DNA of 64,000 nt from Ancrocorticia populi (GCF_003123745.1 NZ_QETB01000003.1:124001-188000), one strand, 5' to 3'; shown: positions 6,837-17,311, counted from the stretch's first letter. Program-made: numbers and translations. The notes: a model not told the origin generated them from the letters alone.

Positions 6837-9800
6837 ATGAGACGCCCATCAAGTAGTCACAGGCGAGTGTCAGGGAGGGTAGGCGCGGCGTTTGCAGCGA
6901 GCACCCTTGTCCTCACGCTTGCCCCGGGAGCCACGGCGGCGCCGGAAGGTGATGATGGCTTTGCCACGTCATTCGAAGATGACGATAAAGAAGTAGCAGT
7001 ATCAACCCCCTACGATGACCCCACCAATCTCACGGGACAGGCCGGCAAGCCTGGCAGCCTGCTTGGCTCCGTCACAGAAGTTAGCGCATCTGGTGAGAAC
7101 CCTCCGAGCGAGGTAGCAACTGCGCTTGCGGATGCCAACCCGTCGAGCAAGTGGCTGGTCAAGGAAAAGACCGCGTGGGCACAGTACGAATTGGAGGAGC
7201 CCGCGGCGATCACCTCGTATACGCTCACATCCGCCAACGATGCCGAAAAGCGCGACCCGAAGGACTTTGAGGTTCTAGGATCGAATGACGGCGAGAAGTG
7301 GGAAACGATTGATTCCCAAAAAGACCAGACTTTTGACGGGCGGCTGAAGACCAACAATTACGAGCTGTCGGAAGCCTCCGACGAATACTCGTACTACAAG
7401 CTTGATATCACCGCGAACGGCGGTGAAACCATGATCCAGCTCGCGGACTGGGAGCTCATCGATTCACGGATCGAGGACACAGCTACGCCCATGACGTCCA
7501 AGCAGGGAACGGGACCGTCCAGCTCTTATACAGCCAAGACCGGCGTGGGCTTCACTGGTCTGAAGTCGCTGGAGTATGGTGGCAGAATTCTGGCCGATGG
7601 TGCGGCCTCGGCAACTAACGAACTCTATGACGTGGACGTAGATATTAAGGACGGCATGGAGCTCTCTTACAAGATCTTCCCCGTCTTGGATTCGGATCTG
7701 ACGTATGCCTCCACATACGCCTCCGTTGATCTGCTGCTTTCGGACGGATCGCTACTGTCCGCCGGCGATCTGACAGATCAGAACGGATTTGCGGCGAACG
7801 CTTCGGTACAGGGCGCTTCGGATGCCCTGTGGCCGGATCAGTGGAACTCGATCAAGATCGATCTGTCGGGCCTCGCGGGCAAGAGCATCGATAAGGTCCT
7901 GTTCAGCTACGACATTCCCGATGCACCGGCTGGAACCGTGTTCCGCGGCTACGTGGACGATGTTGAGCTTTCCACGCCCGAGGCCCTCGATACAAGCGAC
8001 GGACTCATTTCCTACGTGGATACCCGCCGCGGAACCAACTCCTCGGGAGGCTTCTCGCGTGGCAACAACTTCCCGGCGGCCGCATGGCCCAACGGATTCA
8101 ACTTCATCACACCCATGACGAACGCTGATTCCACGGGCTCGCTCTACCAGTATCAGGCGGCGAACAATTCTGAGAATCTGCCAACACTCAACGGGATCGG
8201 TTTTTCACACGAGCCCTCAATCTGGATGGGCGATCGCAACCAGCTCACATTCATGCCCGCGGCAGGCGATTCACCTACCTCGAATATGAGCGATCGGAAG
8301 CTGGCCTTTAAGCACGAGAACGAGGTGGCGCGTCCAGATCTGTACTCCGTTGCGTTTGAAAACGGGATCGAAACGTCCGTGACTCCCACAGATCACGGCG
8401 GAGTCTTCTCCTTCACCTTCACTGGTGATAAGGGCAGCGTCCTTGTTGACAAGGTCACCGGCGATTCGAAGTTGTCCGTTAGTGAGGACGGCGTGATTTC
8501 CGGTTGGGTCGACGGCGGCACAAGCTACCCAGGCCGGACCCGCATGTATGTGCATGGCATATTTGACGCAAAGCCGGCAACAGCTGGAACACCGTCCAAT
8601 GGTGACCGTGGCGATGCCCGCTACGCAGCCTTCGATACATCATCAGACAAGACCGTTGAGCTGCGCGTTGCTACCTCATTCATATCCTCTGCTCAGGCAC
8701 AGAAAAATTACAGCCTTGAGCTTGATGGGCGTAGCTTCGACGCGGTCCAGCAGGCCGTTGAGGCCGAATGGAACGATCGTCTGGGCGTGATCACGGACAT
8801 CAAGGGTGCAACGGACGAACAGCTCGTCAACGTGTACTCGGACCTGTACCGCATGAACCTGTACCCGAACTCCCAGTTCGAGAACACGGGCACTGCGGAT
8901 TCGCCTACGTATGCGTACGCGAGCCCGGTATCCCCCACATCGGGCGATGCCAGTGACACCGAAACGAATGCGAAGCTCGTGGACGGCAAGGTGTACGTCA
9001 ACAACGGATTCTGGGATACCTACAGGACCGAGTGGCCAGCCATTGCGTTCTTCTACCCGGACCTCGCCGAAGAACTAGTGGACGGATTCGTTCAGCAGTA
9101 CCGCGATGGTGGTTGGGTTGCTCGGTGGTCCTCTCCCGGTTACGCCGATTTGATGACGGGAACCAGCTCGGATGTTGCCTTCGCTGAAGCGTATCTGGCT
9201 GGGTCGATGTCCAACGAGAAGGCGCTCGATGCCTACGATGCCGCGGTAAAGAACGCGACGGCGCAGCCGGCTTCCTCGGGAGTTGGGCGCAAGGGGCTCG
9301 AAACCTCGATCTTCCTCGGCTACACGCCGGAGAGCACCCACCAGAGCGCATCTTGGGGGCTTGAGGGATACATCAACGATTTCGGCATCGCGCAGATGGC
9401 GGCCGCCCTCGCGGAGGATCCCGACACACCGGAGGAACGCGTTGAACAACTCGAGGACGAGGCCGCCTATTTCGAGACGCGCAGCGAAGAGTTCGTCAAC
9501 ATGTTCAACGAGAAGGCTGGCACCTTTACATCTAGGAACGCCGATGGCTCCTTCAGCGACGGTGCCGATTTCGATAAGAAGGATTGGGGAGGGGCCTTCA
9601 CGGAGGCCAGCGGTTGGACCTTCGGGTACCACGCGCCTCACAACGTTGACGGCCTCGCCGCGCTGTACGGCGGCCGGCAGGGCCTGATCGACAATATTCA
9701 CGAGTTCCTCACGGAACCCGAAGAAGCTGCCTACTCCAGCATTCATGAGGCCCGGGAGGCCCGCGACGTCCGAATGGGCATGCTGGGCATGAGCAATCAG

Positions 9801-12800
9801 GTTGCTCACCACATCCCCTATGTTCTCGGCGAAGCTGGCGATGTGTCCGGTTCTCAGAAGCTAATCTCGGACATTCAGGATCGTTTGTTCGTTGGATCGG
9901 ACATCGGTCAGGGATACCCCGGCGACGAGGACAACGGAGAGTTTTCGGCATGGTACGTGTTCTCCACCCTCGGGTTCTACCCGCTGGCTGTGGGCTCCGG
10001 TGACTACACCGTGGGTTCACCCATGTTCGACTCGGCCACAGTGAACCTAGGTGGCAAGCACCTCACAGTGAACGCTAAAGGAGCTTCCTCCGGCCAGAAC
10101 TACGTGGCTGGTGTTGACATCAACGGCGAATCGATCGATTCCACAACCTTCGATGGCGATCTCATCCGCGATGGCGGAACCCTCACGTTCACGATGAGCG
10201 GCGAGCCCTCCAACTGGGGTGCGAAGGATCTGGACGAAGATCTGGAAGTGCCGGAGATGGCAGTGGACGCCACAACGTACGGAACGTTCAGCGCCGCTGG
10301 GGATACTGAGATCGAAAAGGGCGGAGTTGCTTCGCTCTCCGACAACTCGATGAAGTCCTCCGTGACCTTCACAGGAAACGAGGCCTCGCTCATCTGGAAG
10401 TCCGGGTCCGGCCCTGTGGCACTGGAGCGCTACACGCTCACCGCACTGGAGGGCGCGGGAGCACCCGAAAGCTGGGCGCTATCGGGCTCACTCGACGGGG
10501 AAACCTGGGTGGAGATTGATTCACGCGAAGGAGAGTCTTTCCCGTTCGGGACACAGACACGTCCCTTCTCCGTGGACTCTGCCTCGGCCTTCACCTCATA
10601 TAAGTTGGACGTGACCGGCACCGAGGCGAAGAACGTTGCTCTAGCTGAGATCGAGCTATTCGGTGGGACGGCGGAGAGCTCGGACCTTGTTCTGACTCCT
10701 GCTGATCCAATCTCCGCGAAGGTTGATACCGAGGTCTCGGCCACGCTGGGCACTCTGGTGGGCGCGGAAGAAGACGCAAGCGATTACTCGGTTAAGGTTT
10801 CCGCCGGGGACGGCTCAGATTCCGAAGATGGCGTTCTTAAGAAGAACAAGCTGGGCGGATGGGACATCACCGCGCCGCACACGTATACGGCCGCGGGTAC
10901 CTACACGATCACTTTGACTGCCACCGATTCCCAAGGGGGTGCCGCAACGGCAACCACAACCGTCAACGTGAGCCGCGATGAGACGTTCATCGGCATGTTC
11001 AATAACACGTGCATAGCCGATTCAACGTATCCCGCAAGCTGCGACGGTCAGGGTTACGGCTACATGCGGGAGAGCCTTGCGGAAGACGGATTCACTCAAG
11101 GTGAGACCATCGATCTTGACGGAACAGAGCTCAGCTTCGACCTGCCAGAGTTCGTGCCCGAAAAGCCGGATAACATCACCACGGAGGGCCAAACCTTCGC
11201 GGTGAATCTTGGTGAGGGAGCAACCCAGCTCTCGCTGATCGGTGCAGCCACAGAGAACAAGAAGGACCTCACGGCCACTCTCACGTTCTCCGACGGCTCC
11301 ACGCAGGAGGTTCCCGTCCAGTTCGGTGATTGGGTGGGCGCATCAGGCGATCCGGTATTTGGCAATACCGTGGTTGGCCTTTCCGAGGGCCGGTACTCTG
11401 GTACAACTCCCGAGGGAACGGTAAAGAATACCGCTGTCTACGCCACAAAGCCGCTGACGATCGATACCGATGATGACGGCGCCCCCAAGGTAGCCGTGAG
11501 CCTCACGTTGCCGCAGGATAAGGGCACGCTCCGCAACGACGGCCGCCCCCACATCTTCGCCATCGCATCCGATGGTGATCGCAGCGTTTCAGACGAACTG
11601 ACAGTGACGCCCGCCGAGGGCCTCACTGTTGAGCAGGGTGCGGAGCTCTCCGATGTACTCGCAACGGTTGAAGGTGGCGCTGAGGATCAGTCCGCCACGA
11701 TCAATTGGGGTGATGGGAGCGCAACCGATGAGGCCGCTGTTGAAGACGGCGCGATCTCAGGCACCCATACCTTCGCTGAGGCTGGCGATTACACCGCGAT
11801 AGTGACCGTGGATGATGGCCTAAAGTCCGTCACCGCCGAGGTCACCATTGAGGTCACTGAGACCGATGCCTACGAGCCCACGCTCAGCGCAGATCCGAAT
11901 TCGGCTAACGCTGGAGACACGGTCTCGCTCACGGGCGCCGGTTTCAAGCCCGGTGAGGATGTCCAGGTCACCAGCGGCGATTCGGTCCAGACCGTTTCCG
12001 CGAATGACGAAGGTGGCTTCACCGCATCCATCGATATCCCGAAGGATGCAGGAGCGGGCGATTGCGTGGTTTCGGCCGTGGGCACTGAATCCGAGGTTCC
12101 CGCTCGCGTGACCATCACCATCAAGGAAGCCGTACCTGGCCCCGAACAGACCACAACTGCGCTCTCCGCATCTCCGGAAGCACCGCAGGTGGGACAATCC
12201 GTTGAGCTCAAGGCAACCGTTGAACCTGCGAACGCAGAAGGTTCCGTCCGCTTCGTGGAGAACGACGAGTTGTTGGGAACAGCGCCAGTTGCGGGCGGTA
12301 CGGCGTTAATTGACGTAAGTTTCAATTCCAGCGGTGGACACGGCGTAGTTGCGGAGTTTATTTCCGACGACGACACTGCATTCACCAACTCCTCCTCCAA
12401 CACGGTGGCCATCACTGTGGAAGAGGCTTCCGCCGATGAACCGTCGATTGTTCTCTCGGACATCGAGGTCATGGCGGGTGAGTCTGTCACGGTGACCGGC
12501 AAGGGCTTCGAAACGAAGGAAGCTGTTTCGCTGGAGCTGCATTCGGATCCGGTGGAGCTAGCCACCGTGACAACGAACAGTTCGGGCGGCTTCTCTCAGG
12601 TGGTAACTATCCCGGCTGATACCACCAATGGTAAGCACCAGATCGTCGCGAGCGGCGCTGATTCTGGACTAGAGGCCAGCGCCAATATTCAGATCACAAC
12701 AACTAGCGGTGGAGGGAACGACGGCGATGGTAATAACACGGGCGGATCGGACAATGATTTGAGCTTCACTGGAGCTCAGGTTGGCGGGTTGATCGCCGCG

Positions 12801-12869
12801 GCCATCCTTGCGGTTGCTGCAGGAATCGTCCTGGTCTCGGTCCGCAGGCGAAAGGGAGGTGAGGTTTAG
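6837..12869 (+). CDS. Secreted, cell-wall-anchored GH92 alpha-mannosidase-like multidomain protein
   Basis: The 2010-residue protein starts at the ATG at 6837 (AAGGAG upstream). A signal peptide covers residues 1-35, with a discoidin (F5/8 type C) domain at about 78-225 and a beta-sandwich plus GH92 catalytic module at about 230-1125. GH92 hallmarks are NGFNFITPM, WDTYRTEWPA, SPGYADLMTGTSSDVAFAEA and NGEFSAWYVFSTLGFYPLAVG. A second discoidin domain (about 1150-1280), PKD-like domains (about 1285-1380 and 1580-1672), a beta-sandwich and Ig-like repeats follow. It ends with LSFTG (1975-1979), a hydrophobic helix and RRRK, a sortase-type anchor. GH92 enzymes are calcium-dependent inverting exo-alpha-mannosidases. 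The conserved GNEP/GHEP motif reads SNQV here (Gln988), so the leaving-group side is unusual. Likely function: trimming external mannans or glycoproteins. Confidence 0.9.
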   Translation: MRRPSSSHRRVSGRVGAAFAASTLVLTLAPGATAAPEGDDGFATSFEDDDKEVAVSTPYDDPTNLTGQAGKPGSLLGSVTEVSASGENPPSEVATALADANPSSKWLVKEKTAWAQYELEEPAAITSYTLTSANDAEKRDPKDFEVLGSNDGEKWETIDSQKDQTFDGRLKTNNYELSEASDEYSYYKLDITANGGETMIQLADWELIDSRIEDTATPMTSKQGTGPSSSYTAKTGVGFTGLKSLEYGGRILADGAASATNELYDVDVDIKDGMELSYKIFPVLDSDLTYASTYASVDLLLSDGSLLSAGDLTDQNGFAANASVQGASDALWPDQWNSIKIDLSGLAGKSIDKVLFSYDIPDAPAGTVFRGYVDDVELSTPEALDTSDGLISYVDTRRGTNSSGGFSRGNNFPAAAWPNGFNFITPMTNADSTGSLYQYQAANNSENLPTLNGIGFSHEPSIWMGDRNQLTFMPAAGDSPTSNMSDRKLAFKHENEVARPDLYSVAFENGIETSVTPTDHGGVFSFTFTGDKGSVLVDKVTGDSKLSVSEDGVISGWVDGGTSYPGRTRMYVHGIFDAKPATAGTPSNGDRGDARYAAFDTSSDKTVELRVATSFISSAQAQKNYSLELDGRSFDAVQQAVEAEWNDRLGVITDIKGATDEQLVNVYSDLYRMNLYPNSQFENTGTADSPTYAYASPVSPTSGDASDTETNAKLVDGKVYVNNGFWDTYRTEWPAIAFFYPDLAEELVDGFVQQYRDGGWVARWSSPGYADLMTGTSSDVAFAEAYLAGSMSNEKALDAYDAAVKNATAQPASSGVGRKGLETSIFLGYTPESTHQSASWGLEGYINDFGIAQMAAALAEDPDTPEERVEQLEDEAAYFETRSEEFVNMFNEKAGTFTSRNADGSFSDGADFDKKDWGGAFTEASGWTFGYHAPHNVDGLAALYGGRQGLIDNIHEFLTEPEEAAYSSIHEAREARDVRMGMLGMSNQVAHHIPYVLGEAGDVSGSQKLISDIQDRLFVGSDIGQGYPGDEDNGEFSAWYVFSTLGFYPLAVGSGDYTVGSPMFDSATVNLGGKHLTVNAKGASSGQNYVAGVDINGESIDSTTFDGDLIRDGGTLTFTMSGEPSNWGAKDLDEDLEVPEMAVDATTYGTFSAAGDTEIEKGGVASLSDNSMKSSVTFTGNEASLIWKSGSGPVALERYTLTALEGAGAPESWALSGSLDGETWVEIDSREGESFPFGTQTRPFSVDSASAFTSYKLDVTGTEAKNVALAEIELFGGTAESSDLVLTPADPISAKVDTEVSATLGTLVGAEEDASDYSVKVSAGDGSDSEDGVLKKNKLGGWDITAPHTYTAAGTYTITLTATDSQGGAATATTTVNVSRDETFIGMFNNTCIADSTYPASCDGQGYGYMRESLAEDGFTQGETIDLDGTELSFDLPEFVPEKPDNITTEGQTFAVNLGEGATQLSLIGAATENKKDLTATLTFSDGSTQEVPVQFGDWVGASGDPVFGNTVVGLSEGRYSGTTPEGTVKNTAVYATKPLTIDTDDDGAPKVAVSLTLPQDKGTLRNDGRPHIFAIASDGDRSVSDELTVTPAEGLTVEQGAELSDVLATVEGGAEDQSATINWGDGSATDEAAVEDGAISGTHTFAEAGDYTAIVTVDDGLKSVTAEVTIEVTETDAYEPTLSADPNSANAGDTVSLTGAGFKPGEDVQVTSGDSVQTVSANDEGGFTASIDIPKDAGAGDCVVSAVGTESEVPARVTITIKEAVPGPEQTTTALSASPEAPQVGQSVELKATVEPANAEGSVRFVENDELLGTAPVAGGTALIDVSFNSSGGHGVVAEFISDDDTAFTNSSSNTVAITVEEASADEPSIVLSDIEVMAGESVTVTGKGFETKEAVSLELHSDPVELATVTTNSSGGFSQVVTIPADTTNGKHQIVASGADSGLEASANIQITTTSGGGNDGDGNNTGGSDNDLSFTGAQVGGLIAAAILAVAAGIVLVSVRRRKGGEV

Positions 12870-13603
12870 GCCAGACGAACCGGAACTACCTCGATAAGGT
12901 CCAGGCGGGATGCAACGTAACTATCGTTGCGGGAGACGTCGATTAGCTTTTCGGCAGCCTCCATCGCGTCGGCCTGTGTGGCAAAATCAGACATTCTCAA
13001 TGTCAGCCGCACAAGCCCACGCGGGCCCGCCTGGACCTTTACCGTTAGGGCTTCGTGGCTCCCAGCGATTGCCTCCTCGAGCTTATCGGCCAACGTAGGA
13101 TCCAGCCACGGAGCGAACCACGGTTCGTCCATCGCTAGGCTGACTGTTGCAGTACGGCCAACATAGGTGGCATCCGCGCCATTCATATCCGTCGGATCGA
13201 GCGCGATGATGCCGGTATTGAGCAGTGCTTGCGCGGCAACGGCCTGCCCCTCGAGGGGCAGTGGGCGAGCCTGCGTATCAAACGCAGTGAGCGAGGCCAT
13301 CGAAGTAAAGGCCGGCATGGCCCTGAGCCCACCCGGGGCCGCAACTGTGAGAGCGCCAGCTTCCTCCTGAGCGGCCTCGTTAACCCCCTCGGGGTCGTGT
13401 TCCTTGATCGCACCATCACCTCCCACACCTGGATGCGCGTGCGGCTGTACGGCGAGAAATAGGCGCCCAGTGCCAATCGCGGCAACAACAGATTCTTGGC
13501 GTTTGGCATTATCCGATTCAGCCAATGCGGCGGCCATCTGGGGCTGGACGGATCCGTCGTCGCCAGAAAAAGGGTTCGGACGTAGCAAGCGTTCAAAATC
13601 CAC
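12866..13603 (-). CDS. SseB-family protein
   Basis: The 245-residue protein has an N-terminal NPFSGDDGSVQPQMAAALAE segment and an SseB-like domain (residues about 25-130, with GRLFLAVQPHAHPG) typical of actinobacterial SseB proteins encoded next to hisA. The C-terminal part resembles the SseB C-terminal domain. The molecular function is not established. The GTG start at 13603 shares one base with the hisA stop (TAGTG), so it is probably coupled to hisA translation. The stop overlaps the convergent GH92 stop by four bases. Confidence 0.72.
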   Translation of the reverse strand: MDFERLLRPNPFSGDDGSVQPQMAAALAESDNAKRQESVVAAIGTGRLFLAVQPHAHPGVGGDGAIKEHDPEGVNEAAQEEAGALTVAAPGGLRAMPAFTSMASLTAFDTQARPLPLEGQAVAAQALLNTGIIALDPTDMNGADATYVGRTATVSLAMDEPWFAPWLDPTLADKLEEAIAGSHEALTVKVQAGPRGLVRLTLRMSDFATQADAMEAAEKLIDVSRNDSYVASRLDLIEVVPVRLA

Positions 13604-14334
13604 TAGAGCTGCTCCCCCGCCATCTCGATAGCTTGCGCCAGCGTAAACGCGCCTTCGTACAAGGCCTTGCCCACAATGGCGCTATCAACCCCGGCGGGAA
13701 CCAACTCGCGCAGGGCGGCAAGATCGTCGAGGGAAGAAATCCCTCCCGAGGCTACAACGGGTGCCTTCGCGGTGCGGGCAACCCTGCTGAGAAGATCCGT
13801 GTTGGGGCCAGTCAGGGTGCCGTCCTTCGTCACGTCAGTCACCACGTAACGGGAGCATCCTGCTGCTTCCAACTGTGCCAATACGTCCCACAGGTTGCCG
13901 CCCTCACTGGTCCAACCACGGCCCGCAAGTACCTCGCCCCGAACGTCCAGTCCCACGGCCACGCTCTGCCCGAAGCGTTCGATCACCTTCGCAGTCCAAT
14001 CCGGGTTCTCGAGTGCGGCAGTACCGATGTTGACGCGGGCGGCACCGGCATCGAGGGCGCGCTGGAGGCTGGCATCATCCCGAATGCCTCCGGTTAACTC
14101 CACGCGTACGGGTACGTCGCGGACGATGCGTGCCAGTAGTTCGTGATTCGATCCGCGGCCGAACGCGGCATCAAGGTCCACGAGGTGGATCCATGTGGCG
14201 CCCTGATCGGCCCAGTTCGCGGCCGCCTCGGCGGGATCGCCGTAACCGGTCTCGGAACCGGCCTCGCCTTGCAGGAGGCGGACGGCCTGCCCGTTCACTA
14301 CGTCAACGGCGGGCAGAAGCTGAAGTGGTTGCAC
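13603..14334 (-). CDS. hisA: Phosphoribosyl isomerase A (HisA/PriA)
   Basis: The 243-residue TIM-barrel protein begins [20 protein letters not shown], with catalytic Asp in AVDVVNG and the second Asp in [15 protein letters not shown], plus phosphate-binding [12 protein letters not shown] and [11 protein letters not shown]. HisA isomerises ProFAR to PRFAR in histidine synthesis; in many actinobacteria the PriA form also does the TrpF step of tryptophan synthesis. Which activity applies cannot be decided without knowing whether trpF exists elsewhere. The GTG at 14334 follows a TAGGA that overlaps the hisH stop, which supports this start over the longer open frame reaching 14670. Confidence 0.93.
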   Translation of the reverse strand: MQPLQLLPAVDVVNGQAVRLLQGEAGSETGYGDPAEAAANWADQGATWIHLVDLDAAFGRGSNHELLARIVRDVPVRVELTGGIRDDASLQRALDAGAARVNIGTAALENPDWTAKVIERFGQSVAVGLDVRGEVLAGRGWTSEGGNLWDVLAQLEAAGCSRYVVTDVTKDGTLTGPNTDLLSRVARTAKAPVVASGGISSLDDLAALRELVPAGVDSAIVGKALYEGAFTLAQAIEMAGEQL

Positions 14335-14342
14335 GGAGATTC

Positions 14343-14975
14343 CTAAAGGGTAGATAGCCAATTGGTCAGAAGCTGTCCGCCAGCTTCGCCGGACTTTTCC
14401 GGGTGGAACTGGGTGGCCATAAGCGGCCCGTTCTCCACAGCTGCAACGAACCGGGCTCCGTGTTCGGCGAAGGTGACGAGCGGTGGCTCTATCTTCTCGC
14501 TTGGCGTTAGTGCGGCCGCTGGGTCGGACTGAACGCCGTACGAGTGAACGAAGTAGAAACGCTCGTCCTCGATGCCTTCGAAGAGGCGGGAGCCCTCGGG
14601 CACATCCACGAGCGACCACCCCATGTGAGGAACAATGTCCGCCGGCAGCCTGTCTACGGATCCGGGCCACTGCCCGAAGCCCTTATGAGCGCCATGTTCG
14701 GTGCCCTGCTCAAACATCACCTGAAGGCCCACGCAGATCCCGAGCACGCTCTGACCGCCGGCAAGGCGCCGTTCAATCAGCCGGTCCGCACGCACGGACC
14801 TGAGCTTCGACATCACGGCCGTGAACGCACCAACGCCGGGAACCACGAGGCCATCGGCGGCCATAACGGCGCCGGGATCCGCCGTAAGTTCCACGTCGCC
14901 GCCCACGTGTTTCAGGGCGCGAACCACCGAATGGACGTTACCTGTTTCTGCGGCGAGTACAACGATCTTCTTCAC
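14343..14975 (-). CDS. hisH: Imidazole glycerol phosphate synthase, glutaminase subunit
   Basis: The 210-residue class I amidotransferase has the nucleophile elbow GICVGLQ, oxyanion-strand residues VVPGVGAF, and the His/Glu pair in TQFHPEKSG. HisH supplies ammonia from glutamine to HisF. It lies eight bases upstream of hisA. HisF is not in this window. Confidence 0.95.
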   Translation of the reverse strand: MKKIVVLAAETGNVHSVVRALKHVGGDVELTADPGAVMAADGLVVPGVGAFTAVMSKLRSVRADRLIERRLAGGQSVLGICVGLQVMFEQGTEHGAHKGFGQWPGSVDRLPADIVPHMGWSLVDVPEGSRLFEGIEDERFYFVHSYGVQSDPAAALTPSEKIEPPLVTFAEHGARFVAAVENGPLMATQFHPEKSGEAGGQLLTNWLSTL

Positions 14976-14998
14976 GTGCGCAATTGTAACCGGTGTTG

Positions 14999-15598
14999 CT
15001 AGTCAGACTGCTTCCGGTTCCAGAAGTGACGCTTCGGGCCGTCGTTGTCCTTAGCCTGATCACCAGATTCTTGGGCCTCACGCGTCTTCTTCACAATTTC
15101 GGCGGGTGTGATGTCAAGTGAATGCACCGCATCGTAATCCTTCGGGGACTTTTCACCCAACACGATACGTTCAATCACCGGATCAAGGCTATTGAGGAGA
15201 AGACCTGCCGCGATCTCATCACCCGATTCACCTCCGATGAAGCGGCGTGCCCGAACCACACCCGAAATGCCGGCTTCAAAGCCCGTGTCCTCCCCAAGAT
15301 CTACATCGATGAGGACTACACCATACTTAGACAACCGAGAAAGGAACGCCGCAACAGCAGGGGCGTTATCAGACGGGCTATCCTCCCCCAGCTCCGCCAG
15401 GTCCGAATCGTCTGGGCCAAGAATATTTCGGATATCCCACTCGTCATACTGGGGCACTGGCAGCTCGCGAACCACGAGGGCCCCAGATTTCGTGCCCATG
15501 ACCTCAACGTCCAACTTCTGGAGCGCAGCAATGCCCGCCACCACTTCCGGCTTATCGAACGGAGTTAGAATTGCGTAGCGCTTGATCTTTGTGCCCAT
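14999..15598 (-). CDS. Unknown protein within the histidine cluster
   Basis: The 199-residue protein starts [20 protein letters not shown] and has alternating strand/helix segments, an acidic middle (residues about 70-100), and a charged C-terminal tail rich in Lys, Asp and Gln. I do not recognise a family. The start lies four bases past the hisB stop and the end is 23 bases before hisH, so it is co-transcribed with histidine genes. The position resembles that of small uncharacterised actinobacterial ORFs between hisB and hisH. No signal peptide or membrane segment is seen. Confidence 0.75.
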   Translation of the reverse strand: MGTKIKRYAILTPFDKPEVVAGIAALQKLDVEVMGTKSGALVVRELPVPQYDEWDIRNILGPDDSDLAELGEDSPSDNAPAVAAFLSRLSKYGVVLIDVDLGEDTGFEAGISGVVRARRFIGGESGDEIAAGLLLNSLDPVIERIVLGEKSPKDYDAVHSLDITPAEIVKKTREAQESGDQAKDNDGPKRHFWNRKQSD

Positions 15599-15601
15599 AG
15601 G

Positions 15602-16201
15602 CTACAGGCTACCCTTTGTGGAGGGGATGCCAGAAACCCTTGGGTCAGGCTCAACGGCCTCCCGCAGAGCACGCGCTAGGGCTTTGAACTGCGCCTCGAC
15701 AATATGGTGCGGATCGCGGCCGCGGATGAGATCCACGTGCAGGCAGATGCCGGCGTGATAGGCAATCGCCTCAAAGCAGTGCCGTGTCATCGAACCCGTG
15801 AAGTGACCGCCGATTAGATGGTACTGCTGGCCTTCCGGTTCACCTTCGTGAACCAGATACGGACGTCCGGAGATATCCACCACCGCGCTGGCCAACGCCT
15901 CATCAAGGGGCACAGTGGCCTGCCCGAATCGGCGGATACCCGCCTTGTTGCCCAGCGCCTCGCGCAGGGCCTCACCAAAGCAGATCGCGGTGTCTTCCAC
16001 CGTGTGATGGACGTCCACCTCAACGTCTCCGCGCGCCGTGACGTCTAGGTTAATCAGCGAGTGCCGCGAGAGCGCCGTCAGCATGTGATCATAGAAGGGC
16101 ACGCCGGTATCGATGTGCGATTCGCCCGTGCCATCGAGGTCAATAGCAAGCGAGATCGTGCTCTCTGAGGTTGAACGTTCGATCTTGGCGGTACGTGACA
16201 T
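15602..16201 (-). CDS. hisB: Imidazoleglycerol-phosphate dehydratase
   Basis: The 199-residue protein has the two metal-binding repeats of the family: [15 protein letters not shown] and [17 protein letters not shown] in the first half, [14 protein letters not shown] and [20 protein letters not shown] in the second. These bind two Mn ions. It dehydrates imidazoleglycerol phosphate. It is the stand-alone dehydratase, without the HisB phosphatase domain of enterobacteria. Its ATG abuts the hisC stop codon (TAAATG). Confidence 0.96.
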   Translation of the reverse strand: MSRTAKIERSTSESTISLAIDLDGTGESHIDTGVPFYDHMLTALSRHSLINLDVTARGDVEVDVHHTVEDTAICFGEALREALGNKAGIRRFGQATVPLDEALASAVVDISGRPYLVHEGEPEGQQYHLIGGHFTGSMTRHCFEAIAYHAGICLHVDLIRGRDPHHIVEAQFKALARALREAVEPDPRVSGIPSTKGSL

Positions 16202-17305
16202 TTAGATAACCTCCTTGAGGGCCGCGACAAATGCGGCGTTTTCCTGCGGCGTGCCGATGCAGACCCGCAACCAGCCTTCGGGACCCACTTCGCGGATCAG
16301 GACTCCACGGTCAAGTATGCCCTGCCAGACTGCGTGGCGGTCCGCAAAGGTACCGAACATGACGAAGTTCGAATCGGATGGGACTGTTTTCAGTCCCAAA
16401 GCACCCAGCTCTTCGACCAAACTATCGCGGTCCTCTCGAATCTTGGCTATCTGATCCGCCAACTGATCCGAATGGGCTAGGCAGGCGCGGGCAGCAGCTT
16501 GGGTGAGGGCCGAGAGGTGATAAGGCAACCGGACAATAGTGAGTTGGTCGATCACCTCTTTGGCTGCGGCAAGGTAGCCCAGACGCAGGCCAGCAGCGCC
16601 AAAAGCCTTGGACATCGTGCGCGAGACCGCCATGTACGGATAATCCGAGAGGAGCTCGAGGGCAGACGAGACTCCGTCGCGGCGAAACTCCACGTACGCC
16701 TCGTCAATCACCACGAGCGATGCCTGCCCTGGTTCAGGACCGGTATGTCGGGCAATGTCGAGGATCTCAATGAGTTGCTCCTGAGGCAGGGCCGTACCCG
16801 TCGGATTGTTCGGGCTGGTCAGCAATACCACTCCCGGGCGCTCACGTTCCAAAACACTACGCACTTCGTCCAAGTCCAGCTCGAAGGAGTCCGTTCGCGC
16901 ACCCGCCACCCAAGTAGCAGACACATCACGTGCGTACTCCGAGTACATGGAGTATGTGGGGGCAAAGGAGACCACAGTACGCCCCGGGCCCGCGAAGGCT
17001 TGGAGCACGTGCAGCATCACTTCGTTCGATCCGTTGGCCGCCCAGATGTTGGCCGGGTCAACATGCACGTGAGATTCGCGCTCCAGGAAGGCCGAGAGGT
17101 CCTCGCGCAGTTCCATGAAATCACGGTCGGGATACCGGTTGAGCCCCGCTGCCGCAGCGGCAACGCCACGGGATATATCCGCGATCAGCTCTGGGCTGGG
17201 CGGATAGGGGTTCTCGTTAACATTCAGGCACACGGGAACATCGAGCTGGGGAGCACCATACGGGCTCTCATTGGCGAACTCTGGACGGTACGGAAGAATA
17301 CTCAC
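16202..17305 (-). CDS. hisC: Histidinol-phosphate aminotransferase
   Basis: The 367-residue fold-type I aminotransferase has NVNENPYPPSPEL near the N-terminus, NNPTG in the middle, VIDEAYVEF, and the PLP lysine in SRTMSKAFGAAGLRLG. It converts imidazole-acetol phosphate to histidinol phosphate with glutamate. It is the first gene of the hisC-hisB-unknown-hisH-hisA-sseB unit. The GTG at 17305 lies six bases after TAAGCT, suggesting a leaderless start right after the usp terminator. Confidence 0.95.
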   Translation of the reverse strand: MSILPYRPEFANESPYGAPQLDVPVCLNVNENPYPPSPELIADISRGVAAAAAGLNRYPDRDFMELREDLSAFLERESHVHVDPANIWAANGSNEVMLHVLQAFAGPGRTVVSFAPTYSMYSEYARDVSATWVAGARTDSFELDLDEVRSVLERERPGVVLLTSPNNPTGTALPQEQLIEILDIARHTGPEPGQASLVVIDEAYVEFRRDGVSSALELLSDYPYMAVSRTMSKAFGAAGLRLGYLAAAKEVIDQLTIVRLPYHLSALTQAAARACLAHSDQLADQIAKIREDRDSLVEELGALGLKTVPSDSNFVMFGTFADRHAVWQGILDRGVLIREVGPEGWLRVCIGTPQENAAFVAALKEVI

Positions 17306-17311
17306 GGCACT

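Noticed and set aside
9075-9812. Minus-strand open frame of 245 codons inside the GH92 gene
   Set aside because: The GH92 catalytic region on the plus strand carries clear family motifs; this is its complement.
12866-12872. Frameshift joining GH92 and the SseB gene
   Set aside because: The genes are on opposite strands and simply share overlapping stop codons.
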